Shown: in pieces, positions 23,219 to 33,700 of the stretch
Numbering within the stretch: position 1 is the stretch's first letter
Layout of the letters: the number at the start of each line of letters is the position of its first letter
Virus record (IMG/VR): IMGVR_UViG_3300010375_000026
Coordinates: 1-45,412 of that record
DNA from: a virus
DNA: 45,412 nucleotides
Direction: 5' to 3' (one strand)
The notes under the pieces: generated by a model
Databases searched by the model: none
Seen by the model: the letters and a program-made list of their open reading frames with translations, nothing else
What the model was told of the DNA's origin: nothing
Program-made: the position numbers and the translations under genes

Positions 23219-24232
23219 ATGGGACTTTCCATCGTCAACGTCTCGCGTCCGGGCGCGCAGCTCCAGACCGGCAACAACAACCAAATCGGCGCGGCACCGG
23301 CAGCGACGAACCCGCTCGCTCTCCACATCGAGGAGTACGGCGGCGTCGTCGAACACACCATCGCCCGCCGTTCCATCGTTCGCAACTTCGTCCCGGTTCG
23401 CAACGTGAAGGGCACCTCGACCGTCTCGAACTACCAAGTCGGCAAGTCCACGCTGGCGAAGGTCACGCCGGGTACTGAACCGGACGCAACCGTGAACGGT
23501 ACGCAGAAGGTCAAGCTGACCATCGACACGCTGGTGAATGCTCGCGCGGTCGTGCCGCTGCTGGACGACTTCCAGTCGAGCTACGACGCGCGCGCAGCAA
23601 TCGGCATGGAGCACGGTATCGAGATCGCGAAGTTCTTCGACCAGTCGTTCTTCATCCAAGCCGTCAAGGCCGCTGGAATCACCGATATGAGCCAGTACCC
23701 GGCAGGCTGGCAACCGGGCTCGTCGCAGACCTTCACGGCTGCTGGCGATGAGCTGGACCCGGTGAAGCTGGAGAGCAAGTTCCTCGACCTGTTCGCGCAG
23801 ATGGCGGACAAGGACGTGGACCCGCACGACGACGGCCTCGTCATCGTGACGCGCCCGAAGTACTTCTACACGCTGCTGAAGAACGATCGCCTCGTGGACC
23901 GAGAAATGATTACGTCGGATGGCACGACGATCAAGACGAAGGCGCTCTCGGTTGCGGGCGTCCCGATCTACTTCTCGAACAACCTGCCGAACACGAACGT
24001 CACCGGGCACTTCCTCTCGAACGCGGGTAACTCCAACGCGTACGACGGCGACTTCTCGAAGACGATCGCTTCGGTGTTCAGCCCGCGCGCTCTGCTCGCA
24101 GGCGAGACGATCCCGCTGACGCCGGATGTCTTCTACGACCCGCGCACGAAGATGTGGTTCATCGACGCGCACCTGTCGTTCGGCGTGACTCCGAACAACC
24201 CGGCCTTCGCGGGCGTCCTCAAGTCGGCATAA
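23219..24232 (+). CDS. major capsid protein
   Basis: A 337-residue capsid protein of the HK97-like fold used by T7-like phages. Recognisable features include the N-terminal arm, ALHIEEYGGVVEHTIARRSI, the GVPIYFSNNLP strand and the C-terminal A-domain. It lies after the scaffold, has its own promoter and AGGAG site, and is followed by the strongest terminator in the prophage, as gene 10 is in T7. No slippery site for a minor frameshifted form was noticed. Confidence 0.93.
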   Translation: MGLSIVNVSRPGAQLQTGNNNQIGAAPAATNPLALHIEEYGGVVEHTIARRSIVRNFVPVRNVKGTSTVSNYQVGKSTLAKVTPGTEPDATVNGTQKVKLTIDTLVNARAVVPLLDDFQSSYDARAAIGMEHGIEIAKFFDQSFFIQAVKAAGITDMSQYPAGWQPGSSQTFTAAGDELDPVKLESKFLDLFAQMADKDVDPHDDGLVIVTRPKYFYTLLKNDRLVDREMITSDGTTIKTKALSVAGVPIYFSNNLPNTNVTGHFLSNAGNSNAYDGDFSKTIASVFSPRALLAGETIPLTPDVFYDPRTKMWFIDAHLSFGVTPNNPAFAGVLKSA

Positions 24233-24242
24233 CCGACACCTC

Positions 24243-24276
24243 AGCCCCGGCTCTCACAAGGAGTCGGGGCTTTTTC
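24243..24276 (+). terminator. strong rho-independent terminator after capsid
   Basis: AGCCCCG (24243-24249) pairs with CGGGGCT (24265-24271), followed by TTTTT. It has the same position as the T-phi terminator of T7. Confidence 0.85.
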
Positions 24277-24289
24277 GTTAGGAGCTACG

Positions 24290-24901
24290 ATGCGACTTTC
24301 TCAACTTGATGTCGTCAACGCATGTCTCGCTACGATGGGCGAGAGTCCCCTCGTAGCCATTGACGACGATCATCCGTACGTGCAGGCCGCTCTGACGGCG
24401 CTGCGCAATTCCAACACCATCGTCCAGAGCGAGGGCTGGTGGTTCAACACGGACTACCAGAACATCACCATCGATCCGGGTACGGGCTTCGCGTACGCAC
24501 CCGCAGACGCGCTCTCCGTCGAAACTGCACGGGCCGCTGTAATCGCACGCGGCACTCGGCTGTACGACCAGATGCGCTCCGCGTACGACATGCGTCCGGC
24601 ATTTGGTGCGGGACCGATTCAGGCCGCGGTCATCCGCGAGGTGCCATTCGAAGACATTCCGACGATGGCACAACAAGCTATCTCAGCCCGTGCTCGTCTC
24701 GATTTCCAAGCGTCGTTCGATGGCGATGACAACAAGTACAGCAAGATCGGCGGTGAATACACGTTGGCTCACCGGCTGCTCAAGGCTGAGCACACGCGGC
24801 AGTCGCGGGTGAACTTCTTCGACTCGGTGTCGATGCAGGAGAAACTCCGCCTCATGCGGCCGATGTCGCGCGGGATGCGTGTCGGTCGGAGGGGCTGGTA
24901 A
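24290..24901 (+). CDS. tail tubular protein A (T7 gp11-like)
   Basis: A 203-residue adaptor that forms the ring between portal and nozzle. The typical opening (LSQLDVVNACLATMGESPL) and later GWWFNT and FEDIPTMAQQAI patterns match the gp11 family. ATG 24290 has AGGAG seven bases upstream, and the stop overlaps the next start (TAATG). Confidence 0.92.
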   Translation: MRLSQLDVVNACLATMGESPLVAIDDDHPYVQAALTALRNSNTIVQSEGWWFNTDYQNITIDPGTGFAYAPADALSVETARAAVIARGTRLYDQMRSAYDMRPAFGAGPIQAAVIREVPFEDIPTMAQQAISARARLDFQASFDGDDNKYSKIGGEYTLAHRLLKAEHTRQSRVNFFDSVSMQEKLRLMRPMSRGMRVGRRGW

Positions 24902-27462
24902 TGGCCAAGGTTGTCGGCTCGTACGCCAGCGTCACTCGCGGTGTCAGCGAACAGGTTCCGCAGGATCGACATCCCGGCCAGATGTGGGAGCAGGTGAACA
25001 TGGTTTCTGACCCGGTGGTGGGTTGCGCCCGCCGCCCCGGATCGCTCCTCAAAGACTACAAGGTGCTCGCGGCGGGGCATTCGCTGGACGGCCTCAAGGC
25101 CGACATCAGGATGTACCGCACGTTCACGTTCTTCCACAACAGCAAGGAGTACGCGCTCCTGTACCGGAGTGACGCTGCGGGGAGCCCGGCTGCGCTTCCG
25201 GCGTTCCTCTGCTACTGCAAGACGGACGCGCGCTTCCTGAACGTGGTACTCGCAGACCCTGACGGCATGGCCCCGTGGGTGACGGGCGGCGTCTCAGCGC
25301 TCTGCACGGTGGGTGACTACATTGCCATTGCGGCGAACAAGCTCGGACCCGGCTACAGCCTTGATGATCGATTCGCAGGTCACAACATGCACGGTGTCGC
25401 ATGGGTGCGCGGCGGCGCATACAGCCGCACGTACACATTGAAGATCACGCGCAGGTCTGACGGTGTGCAGTTCACTGCCGCCTACACGACGATGGCATCG
25501 AGCTATCCGTACCTGCTGAACACCTCGGACATTCCATCGTCTGCGCCGGACTACCAGAAGCAGATCAACGACCGTGTGAACGACTACAACTCGAAGGTGA
25601 ACCAGTGGATCGGCGACGCACAGGCCAGCATTCAGCCGCAGAACATCGCGGAGAAGCTCCGCGCCTCGCTGCAATCGCAGGGCTTCACGAACTGCGATCG
25701 ACGAGGCGGCACTGTCATCCTAGACAACATCAGCTTCATGTCGTGCGACGACGGTGGCGACGGAACCACGTTCCGCGCTGTGTTCAACACGCTAGACGAT
25801 GTTGGCAAGCTGAGTAGCATCCACTGGAACGACAAGCCTATCCAGATCAAGTCGAACATGCAGGTCGATCCGTACTACATGGTGTTCAAGACGGACACCG
25901 GTGAAGGATACGGAACGGGCAAGTGGGTAGAAGGCCCGGCGCAGGTAGTGCAACCGGGTCAGGTGTTCGCCATCGGCGGCATCACGAAGGACGGCAACAC
26001 GTTCGCCATCGGCTCTGGCCCGGCACAACTCAACGCGTATTCGACGGATTTCCAAGTACCGAAGTTTGCTGGCTCGGTGTGTGGAGACAAGGACCAAACG
26101 GGCGCAATCCCATACTTCTTTGGCAAGCGCATCAGCCTGCTGGCGATGTTTCAGGACCGCCTCGTTATCGTCTCGGACGGTACGGTGTTCATGTCACGCA
26201 CGGGCGACTACTTCAACTTCTTCCGGAAGACGATGCTGTCCGTGCATGACGACGATCCGATTCAAGCATACGCGCTCGGCGCGGCGGACGATGTGATTAC
26301 GCGATGCGTGACGTACAACAAGAACCTGTTCCTGTTCGGCGTGCGCAACCAGTACACGATCCCCGGAAACTCCGCAGCATCGCCTGCGACGATTACGATC
26401 TCGCCGGTAGCGTCCGAGCGCGACGCGATCCTTTGTCAGCCGGTGGTACACGGGAACATCGTCTTCTACGGCTCGCAGGTGGCGTCGAACGGTGATGTGC
26501 CGTACAGCGGCATCATCAACCAGTTCCAGCTCGGACTGTTTCAGGACATCCCTGAGACGTTCCAGATCAGCAAGCAGCTCTCCCGCTACATCAAGGGTCG
26601 CCCGACTGAGATGGCTACGGTGAGCGCGCCTCCTGCGCTACTGGTGCGTACTGACGGCTACGACAACGGGTTCTACGTGTACACGTACCTCGATGCTCCG
26701 GGCACGCAGCAGCGCGAGTTCGACTCGTGGAGCCGCTGGATGTTCAGCGATGCGCTCGGTGTGGTGGCGGGCGTTAGTTCGTACCAGCAGAAGCTCCTGT
26801 CGTTCTCCATCGCGCTCGATGCGAAGGCGGGGCAGGCGTCGAACATCGTCGTCATGTGTAACGAGTTCAGCCTGGACACGGCCGACCGGACCCGACCGTA
26901 CCTTGACGCGATGCGCCCAATGGATCAGGCAGGTCCGATTCTCACCAAGCTGAACACGTCAGGTATGTGGGACGACGCGTACGCCTCCATCGGGGCGGCG
27001 CACGCCGAGTTTCTGCTGAACGGTAGGCTGACTAGCTGGGCGAGCTTCACAGCGCAGTACCCGGCTATTCCGCCAGCGGACTATTGGGGCGGGTTCGACT
27101 ACCTGAGCTACGTTGTTCCGACACCGCCGTACGTGCGGGACTCGAACGACAAGGCCATCGTGAACGGGCGGCTCGTCATCAACAAGTACACCGTCAGCTT
27201 CACCGATAGCTCGGGTTGCGTGGTGGACATGATCGATAAGGCTGGGAACGAGCGGCACATCGTTAGCTACGCGGGACGGCAGGTCGGCCATTCGAACAAC
27301 CTCGTCGGGCGCGTACCGATCAGCACTACCAACTTCCCGGTTCCGGTGGGCCGCTCGAACATCGAGCACAAGGTCAAGTTCATGGCAAAGGTTGGCTTAC
27401 CCATGACCATCTCCGCGATTGAGTGGGTGGGCCAGTTCTTCACTTCAGGCAGGAGAGTCTAA
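24901..27462 (+). CDS. tail tubular protein B / nozzle (T7 gp12-like)
   Basis: An 853-residue tail nozzle protein. Conserved patterns at the N-terminus (GVSEQVPQDRHPGQMWEQVNMV, split here as seen around residues 15-35) and the RPTEMATV and WSRWMFSDA segments fit the gp12 family. It follows the adaptor directly and overlaps the next gene by one base. T7 gp12 has 794 residues, so the size is right. Confidence 0.92.
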   Translation: MAKVVGSYASVTRGVSEQVPQDRHPGQMWEQVNMVSDPVVGCARRPGSLLKDYKVLAAGHSLDGLKADIRMYRTFTFFHNSKEYALLYRSDAAGSPAALPAFLCYCKTDARFLNVVLADPDGMAPWVTGGVSALCTVGDYIAIAANKLGPGYSLDDRFAGHNMHGVAWVRGGAYSRTYTLKITRRSDGVQFTAAYTTMASSYPYLLNTSDIPSSAPDYQKQINDRVNDYNSKVNQWIGDAQASIQPQNIAEKLRASLQSQGFTNCDRRGGTVILDNISFMSCDDGGDGTTFRAVFNTLDDVGKLSSIHWNDKPIQIKSNMQVDPYYMVFKTDTGEGYGTGKWVEGPAQVVQPGQVFAIGGITKDGNTFAIGSGPAQLNAYSTDFQVPKFAGSVCGDKDQTGAIPYFFGKRISLLAMFQDRLVIVSDGTVFMSRTGDYFNFFRKTMLSVHDDDPIQAYALGAADDVITRCVTYNKNLFLFGVRNQYTIPGNSAASPATITISPVASERDAILCQPVVHGNIVFYGSQVASNGDVPYSGIINQFQLGLFQDIPETFQISKQLSRYIKGRPTEMATVSAPPALLVRTDGYDNGFYVYTYLDAPGTQQREFDSWSRWMFSDALGVVAGVSSYQQKLLSFSIALDAKAGQASNIVVMCNEFSLDTADRTRPYLDAMRPMDQAGPILTKLNTSGMWDDAYASIGAAHAEFLLNGRLTSWASFTAQYPAIPPADYWGGFDYLSYVVPTPPYVRDSNDKAIVNGRLVINKYTVSFTDSSGCVVDMIDKAGNERHIVSYAGRQVGHSNNLVGRVPISTTNFPVPVGRSNIEHKVKFMAKVGLPMTISAIEWVGQFFTSGRRV

Positions 27463-28385
27463 TGTGTTCCTTCCTTAACATGATCGTGGGTGCGGGCGTA
27501 GGCATGATGCAGGCCCGCATCCAGAACGCGCAGAACGACGCGCAATACAAGGTGGACTCCGCGAAGACTGACGCAGCGAACATGCTGTCGAAGGATTCAG
27601 CGGACAACAACAACATGATCCGCGAAGCGGGGAACGCGTTCCTCGCGGCGCAGGCCGCACTGTCGAACACGCAGCGCTCGATCAGCAACCAGAATCGCGC
27701 CATTGCCATCGGCGCGCAGACGAATGCGCAGGCGGTGAGCATGGCGCGGGCTCAGGAAGCGATGACGCGCGGTAGCGTGGAGCAGCAGATCGCGGCTGCT
27801 GGGGCACTCGGCGCTATGCGCGTCGAGGCCGCAGCGCGTGGTGCTGGCGGCACGTCCGCCGACATCATGCGCGCGACTATGCAGACCACAACTTCGCGCC
27901 TCACGGCGATGCAGGCCACGAAGGGCGCGCAGATGTCCTTCGATCAGGTAATGGCTTCGGCGGGGCTGAGATCGAACCTCATCACGTCGCAGGACTACGG
28001 GCAGACCGTAGCGGGCATGAACTACCAGAAGGACATCCCGCAAACTTTCATCGCGCCCGAGAAGATGCCTGACATCACGGCAGCTCAGGGTGCAGCGATG
28101 GGTGCTGTCGGCGGCGGTGCGTTCTCGATGTTCCGCAACATGGGAGGGGGCTCGGTGGGAGGCGGTGGCGTTGGACAAACGCCGGGCTACTCGTCGCAGT
28201 CGCTCCTGCAAGGGGTGAACAGCTTCGGCGATTCATGGGGCGCGGGCAGCGGCGGCTCGGCGTTCGGCGGCGCTGGCTCGTACAGCGGCCGTAACGACTA
28301 TGGGTTCACGCTCGGCGGAAACAGCGGTGGGTCGAACAGCGGTGGGTCGAACAGCAGCAATTCTTTCAACTTCGCACTCGAATAA
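27462..28385 (+). CDS. internal virion protein B (T7 gp14-like)
   Basis: A 307-residue protein of the internal core that enters the outer membrane during DNA ejection in T7. It begins MCSFLNMIVGAGVGMMQAR, with an N-terminal hydrophobic segment and a long coiled Ala/Gln-rich middle, like gp14. The C-terminal 60 residues are Gly/Ser-rich and end in short NSGGS repeats, coded by two exact 15-base repeats near 28321. The start is ATG 27462 with GGAGAG upstream, not the earlier frame inside the nozzle gene. Confidence 0.82.
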   Translation: MCSFLNMIVGAGVGMMQARIQNAQNDAQYKVDSAKTDAANMLSKDSADNNNMIREAGNAFLAAQAALSNTQRSISNQNRAIAIGAQTNAQAVSMARAQEAMTRGSVEQQIAAAGALGAMRVEAAARGAGGTSADIMRATMQTTTSRLTAMQATKGAQMSFDQVMASAGLRSNLITSQDYGQTVAGMNYQKDIPQTFIAPEKMPDITAAQGAAMGAVGGGAFSMFRNMGGGSVGGGGVGQTPGYSSQSLLQGVNSFGDSWGAGSGGSAFGGAGSYSGRNDYGFTLGGNSGGSNSGGSNSSNSFNFALE

Positions 28386-28394
28386 GGAGAGCAA

Positions 28395-30680
28395 ATGGCT
28401 AATGTGAACTTCAGCCTGTCCGGTGACGGCGGCGTAGTCACGCAACAGAGCACGTTCGGCGGCGGAGGTTCCAATAGCTTCTCGGGTGGACCGTCGGGTG
28501 CTGGACAATCCAGCGGCAGCATCGCGGCGGGCGGCAACGCACTGCAGTTCGCAGATGCCGCTGGTCGCCAGAGCATGCAGAACATTGACACGCTGAACAA
28601 GCTGGCTGGTGGGATGCTCCAGCCGTACATCGAGCGGCAGAAGAAGCTCCAGTACGCAGAGGGGATGGCCCAAGCGGCGCAGGGCAAGAGTCTGATCGAG
28701 ATCGAGAACGACCAGCCGTGGTACACGAGGCTGTTCGGCCCGGATGCCACAACGCAGGGTGCGCAGGCGTTCAACATGGCGGCGGCTATGCAGGACGCGC
28801 AGTCGCAGTTCATGCAGGCAATGCCGCAGCTCCGCGAGAAGTCACCGGATCAGGTGCGGCAGTACATCGTCAGCAAGATGGGCGAGGTGCAGCCATCCGG
28901 CGATCCGTACTTCGACGCTATGGTGCAGCAGGGGCTCGCCGAGCAGCTCCCGAAGATGCTCAGCGCGCACATGGGCCAGCACATGCAGTTCACGCAAGAG
29001 CAGGCGTACAACGGCTTCACGAACCTCGGCGCATCGGGTGGGCAGGCGCTTCAGGACACCATGAAGGCGAACAACAACCTGACGCCGGACTTAGTAGCGC
29101 AGGCCCATGCGGACTACACAAACCTGCTCATGAAGCCCGACAACATGACTACCGAGGCGTACCAGCGTGGCCTGCGGGATACCGTACTGAGTAACGCGCA
29201 GAACGGGAATTGGCAGGCGGTGAGGGCAATCAAGGACATGCCGGCGTGGCAGGAGATGCCGACGCAGATGAAGGACAACCTTGAGGTACAGGTGCCTCGT
29301 TTAGAGCAGGAGTGGGCGCTGAAGAACCCGGCCGCGCGGAACCTGTTCACCTCGCGGGCGGACCTCCAGTGGAGCCTGATGTCGGGTGCTACGGGCTTCG
29401 ACTCGTCGCCGGAAGGGCATGCCAAGCTTGACGCAGTGATGGACACGATGGAGGACTCGAACCGGCAGCTCAACGGCGACGCCACTGCGGTGTACAACAA
29501 CGCCCAGCGAGCGCAGATGCACAAGCTCCTCGACCAAGGGAACTCGAAGAAGCTCGCTCAGATGCAGAAGCTCCAGCTTCAGCAGCTCAACTACGATCAG
29601 GCAGTGGGGCTCGCGGCCGACGCGATGAACAACAACTCGTTCGCCAAATACGAGAACCTACCGTTCCCGTCAGGCTCGCGCGAGCAGGCGGCGGACACGC
29701 TGTTCTCTAAAGCGACGAGTCCTCAGTACGCGCAGCAGGCGGACGCTCAGAAGAACATGTGGGACAAGCTGAGCGCATCTGCGCACTACTCCAGCTACCA
29801 GTCCCCTGCACTGAAGCAGGTGATGTCCCAGCAGCTTCCGGTGCTCGTGTCGGGCAACGGGCCTGCAACCGAGGACATGCAGACAGCGTTGTTGTACGCG
29901 TCGAACCTTCTGCAAGGCCCGGGCGGCGCTGAGGCTGTCCAATCGTACGTCGGCTCGGACGCGCCAAAAGTGATCCAGCTCCTCAACAGCGGGGCGAACA
30001 TCATGGACCCGGAACAGCTCAAGCAGCAGCGCGAACTTATCGCGCGGGCGCAGGGCGTGACTGCTTCACCGCAGGACGTGAAGCTGGCGCAAGACACGGT
30101 GAGCAAGGCCGATCCCGGCTGGTTCAAGAAGATCATGCCGTGGGGTGGCAACGAAGCGCTAACGCCGTACAACCTGACGGACGGCAACAAGCAGCAACTC
30201 GCCGTTCATGTCGCGCCGATCATCGCGCAGTACAAGGCTGCGTACCACATGACTGACGACCAAGCCTCGCAGATGGCGCTGGGGCAGGTGATGAAGAACT
30301 CGGACTTCGTACCGGGTGCATTCATCCTGCACAACGCCGCGCTCGGGCAGACATCGTTCGCTGGTTCGGTGAACTCGAAGTATCCGGGTATGGGCGAGCA
30401 GACAACGGAGATTTACCAGAACGCGATGCAGTACGCCATCGATCAGGAGATCGAGAAGGCGGGCGGTGTGTCGAAGGACTGGAAGGTCACGTCCGGCGAG
30501 AACCTCGGCAACGGCTACATGACCCTGTTCATGACAGGTCCGAACGGCGCGCTGAAGCACATCAACATCACGGCGGACGCTGTAGGCCGCCGCATCCGCG
30601 ATACCTACGGCAACAAGCCGGAGCATCACGACCCCGACCTCGGGCTCTCCAGTAAGAACGCTTGGGGCTGGGGCTACTAA
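28395..30680 (+). CDS. internal virion protein C (T7 gp15-like)
   Basis: A 761-residue helical, Gln-rich protein in the position and size range of T7 gp15 (747), which with gp14 and gp16 forms the DNA-ejection channel. Sequence signature is weak, as usual for this family, so order and length carry the call. ATG 28395 has GGAGAG seven bases upstream. Confidence 0.82.
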   Translation: MANVNFSLSGDGGVVTQQSTFGGGGSNSFSGGPSGAGQSSGSIAAGGNALQFADAAGRQSMQNIDTLNKLAGGMLQPYIERQKKLQYAEGMAQAAQGKSLIEIENDQPWYTRLFGPDATTQGAQAFNMAAAMQDAQSQFMQAMPQLREKSPDQVRQYIVSKMGEVQPSGDPYFDAMVQQGLAEQLPKMLSAHMGQHMQFTQEQAYNGFTNLGASGGQALQDTMKANNNLTPDLVAQAHADYTNLLMKPDNMTTEAYQRGLRDTVLSNAQNGNWQAVRAIKDMPAWQEMPTQMKDNLEVQVPRLEQEWALKNPAARNLFTSRADLQWSLMSGATGFDSSPEGHAKLDAVMDTMEDSNRQLNGDATAVYNNAQRAQMHKLLDQGNSKKLAQMQKLQLQQLNYDQAVGLAADAMNNNSFAKYENLPFPSGSREQAADTLFSKATSPQYAQQADAQKNMWDKLSASAHYSSYQSPALKQVMSQQLPVLVSGNGPATEDMQTALLYASNLLQGPGGAEAVQSYVGSDAPKVIQLLNSGANIMDPEQLKQQRELIARAQGVTASPQDVKLAQDTVSKADPGWFKKIMPWGGNEALTPYNLTDGNKQQLAVHVAPIIAQYKAAYHMTDDQASQMALGQVMKNSDFVPGAFILHNAALGQTSFAGSVNSKYPGMGEQTTEIYQNAMQYAIDQEIEKAGGVSKDWKVTSGENLGNGYMTLFMTGPNGALKHINITADAVGRRIRDTYGNKPEHHDPDLGLSSKNAWGWGY

Positions 30681-30686
30681 GCGCGT

Positions 30687-30717
30687 AGCGGCAGCGGCTT
30701 CTAACGAGGCTGCTGCT
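30687..30717 (+). terminator. hairpin between gp15-like and gp16-like genes
   Basis: AGCGGCAGC (30687-30695) pairs with GCTGCTGCT (30709-30717), with one G-T pair. No real T run follows, so it may pause or process RNA rather than end it. Confidence 0.35.
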
Positions 30718-30747
30718 TCATACGCGTTCAACCTTTTAGGAGAACAC

Positions 30748-33700
30748 ATGAACTTCACGCAAGACCAGATGACTAAGCTCACGGAAAATGACCGCGCTAT
30801 TGGTGCGCCGCAGGGTGCGAGTGCGGCGCAGATTTGGCAGGAGTCGCGCAATGACCCGAACGCCGTGTCGCCGAAGGGTGCGCGTGGCTACGCTCAGGTC
30901 ATGCCGCAGACCCTGACGAAGGTTGAGGAAGCGCTGGGCCGTCGTCTCGATCCGTCGAACTTCGACGATTCGCTGCAAATCCAACGCTTCGTCATGACGC
31001 AGAACATGCAACGCATCGCCGTAGTTGCCGAAGCGTTGCGGGCGTACAACTCTGGCTGGAACCCGGAGAAGTGGAACAACGACGAGACGAACGCGTACGT
31101 GTCGGCGATCACTGGCGAGGACGGTGTATCGACCTCGGGCGTTCCGTTCGTGGCTCCGGGCATGGGTAAGGGGCACGGTATCGACCCGATGCAGACGCCG
31201 ATGATGAAGGCGTTGACGATGCGTCAGAATGCGCAGCTAGTGGCAGACACACTCATGGACGCCGCTGCCTTCGACAGCACGCCGCTGCGCAGCTCGTTAG
31301 ATAGCATGGGCCTCGAAGACACCGCGTATGCTGAGTCGGCGGCAGGTATCCGGGCACTGAGCGAGAAGACGGACTTCGCCGAGTCGTTCGTCCGTGCAGC
31401 GCATTGGGATACACTTGCGGGCCGTCTGCAAGATGCTTTTCAAGCAGGCGCGCCCGATCCGAACTGGAGAATGAGCGATGCTCAGAAACACTACGTGGCG
31501 ACGGAAGCGCCCGAAATTTGGGCTGACAACCACCTCCGCGATTACGTGGGCGGTGCGTTCTCGCAGGCCGACTACGAGCGCCGTCTCGGCATGGCGCAGC
31601 AACAGGCAGACTTCCAGCGCCGAGCCGCGCAAAGCGGCTGGACTTCCCCGGCCGGTCAGCTTCTCGCAGGTGCAGGCGATCCGGTCATGCTGGTCGCTAC
31701 GCTTGGCGCAGGATCAATTGCGAACGCGGCGCGTGCGGCATTCGCGGTTCGCGCGGCAGAGGGCGTAACCGGCGTCGTCAGCTCGATGGCAGAGGGCGCG
31801 GCGGGCAACATGCTCGCTGCACACGCCATCACGCGGATGGACAACGGCCGGGATAACTGGCCTGAGCTGTTCAGGCAGGGCGTGCTGGGCGCAATGCTCG
31901 GCGGGCTCGGGCATGCTGCGGGGCTCATGGGCGAGGTCCGGGCGAAGGCCGAACCGGAGGTCGGGGCGAAGCTGGATGGTCACGCACTCGATGCCCACAT
32001 CGCCGGGCAGAACGAGCGCATCGACGACATCATTGGCCGGGCGGCTGGAGAGGTCCGCTCGGAAGACCCGAACGCAGGCATCCATGACAGCGACCCGCTG
32101 GCAGACCACAAGATCGTAACCGAGTCGGAGACTCGCGCAGGCGACCACGGCGCGGGCGACTCGAAGATCGCGGACGCGGTGGACGAGTTCAAGGCTGAGC
32201 AGGCAGAGAAGGCCGAGGCAGAAGCGCGGGCCAAGGAAGTCGAGAAGCTGGAGCCGGCCGAGCGGCAGGCGGCGGAAGAAGGTGCGACCGACGACGCTAC
32301 GGAGCGTGACGTTGCAGCAGGCGCAGAAGATCGAGTGAATGGTGAATGGGCGGATGCCGAAGTTGCCCGCATGGGTAATGTTCGGGACGACATGCTCAGC
32401 GCGTCCGAGCGTGCACGAGGCGCATCCACGGATTCACACACGGAGCTGATGCGGCTGGCGACGGACGCAAAAGACCCGATGATTCGCGCGCTGGCGCGTC
32501 GCCTCATGGAGACGCAGGAAGGCCGCAGCGCTGCCCCGATCTTCGAGCATCCGGGCAGTGCGCAGAAGGGCGGCAACGCACGCAGCCATTACAACCCGGC
32601 AACCCACGAGATTCATACGTGGGCGCATGATGCGATCGACCATCCTACACACGCCGCGAAGCGCGCCGCAGGCCAGATGCCGCGCGGCGGGCTGAATCGA
32701 GACGAGATGATGCTGCACGAGATTGCGCATAGCGTCACGGCGCAGAAGATCGCGTACGGCAAGCGCATGCCGCAGTCCGCCCACGGCCAGCTCGTTGGTC
32801 AACTCGATAAGCTGCGCCAGCGTGCGTTGCGCGAGTACAAGGGCACGGATCACAACACGCGCTACTACTTGAAGAACGTGGACGAGTTCGTGGCCGGGCT
32901 GTACAGCGGACAGGGCGAATTCATCAACCACCTCAAGTCGCTCAAGGTCAAGAATGGGAACATTCTGTCGAAGACCGTTGACGCCGTTCGCGCGCTGCTG
33001 GGCCTGAAACCCGGCGACGTGAACATGCTGACGAAGGCGCTTGGATTGTCCGACCACCTCGTAAGCAAAAAGCTCCGGGCGGATATGCCACATGCCCGCC
33101 CGTCCGGGCACTCGGTCCTCACGGCTCCGGGCGTCGCGCGCGAAGACGTGCCGCTGGGCGCGCTCGCGCAGAAGATGGCGGACCAACTGCAGAACTGGAC
33201 GGAAGTGCTGCCGAAGGAGACGGAGAAGCTCCGCCGGAATGCCGCGACGTGGTACGACTCGATCCGTGGCAAGAAGATGGGCGCGGTCGGCAAGGCCGTA
33301 GCTGTGCTGGACTCGGTCGGCATGACGCTGGGCCGCTCGGCGAACAAGGACGTGCGTTACATCGCGTCCATGCTGGCCGAAGACCCGACCGGCGTGAACC
33401 GCCAGCACTCGTCGTCCGCCGCCATCGACAAGGTGATCCTTGCTTCGAACTGGCGCAAGCCGGTTGCCGAGGTGTGGCACCGCATCCTGCCGGAGCTGAT
33501 GACGAACGAGGAGCGGGTGCGCTGGTCGCAGGGCATCTTCGCGGGCGACGCTGAGAAGCGCATCTCGCGACTGGTGCAGGAGGAGCGACTGGCAAACCGC
33601 AACGCACGCCTGTCCGGCGAGGAGTACGTCTCGCAGGCTCACCCGCTCGTGAAGCAGATGGCGGCTGTCATCGATGGCATGTGGAAGGACATGACGGAGA

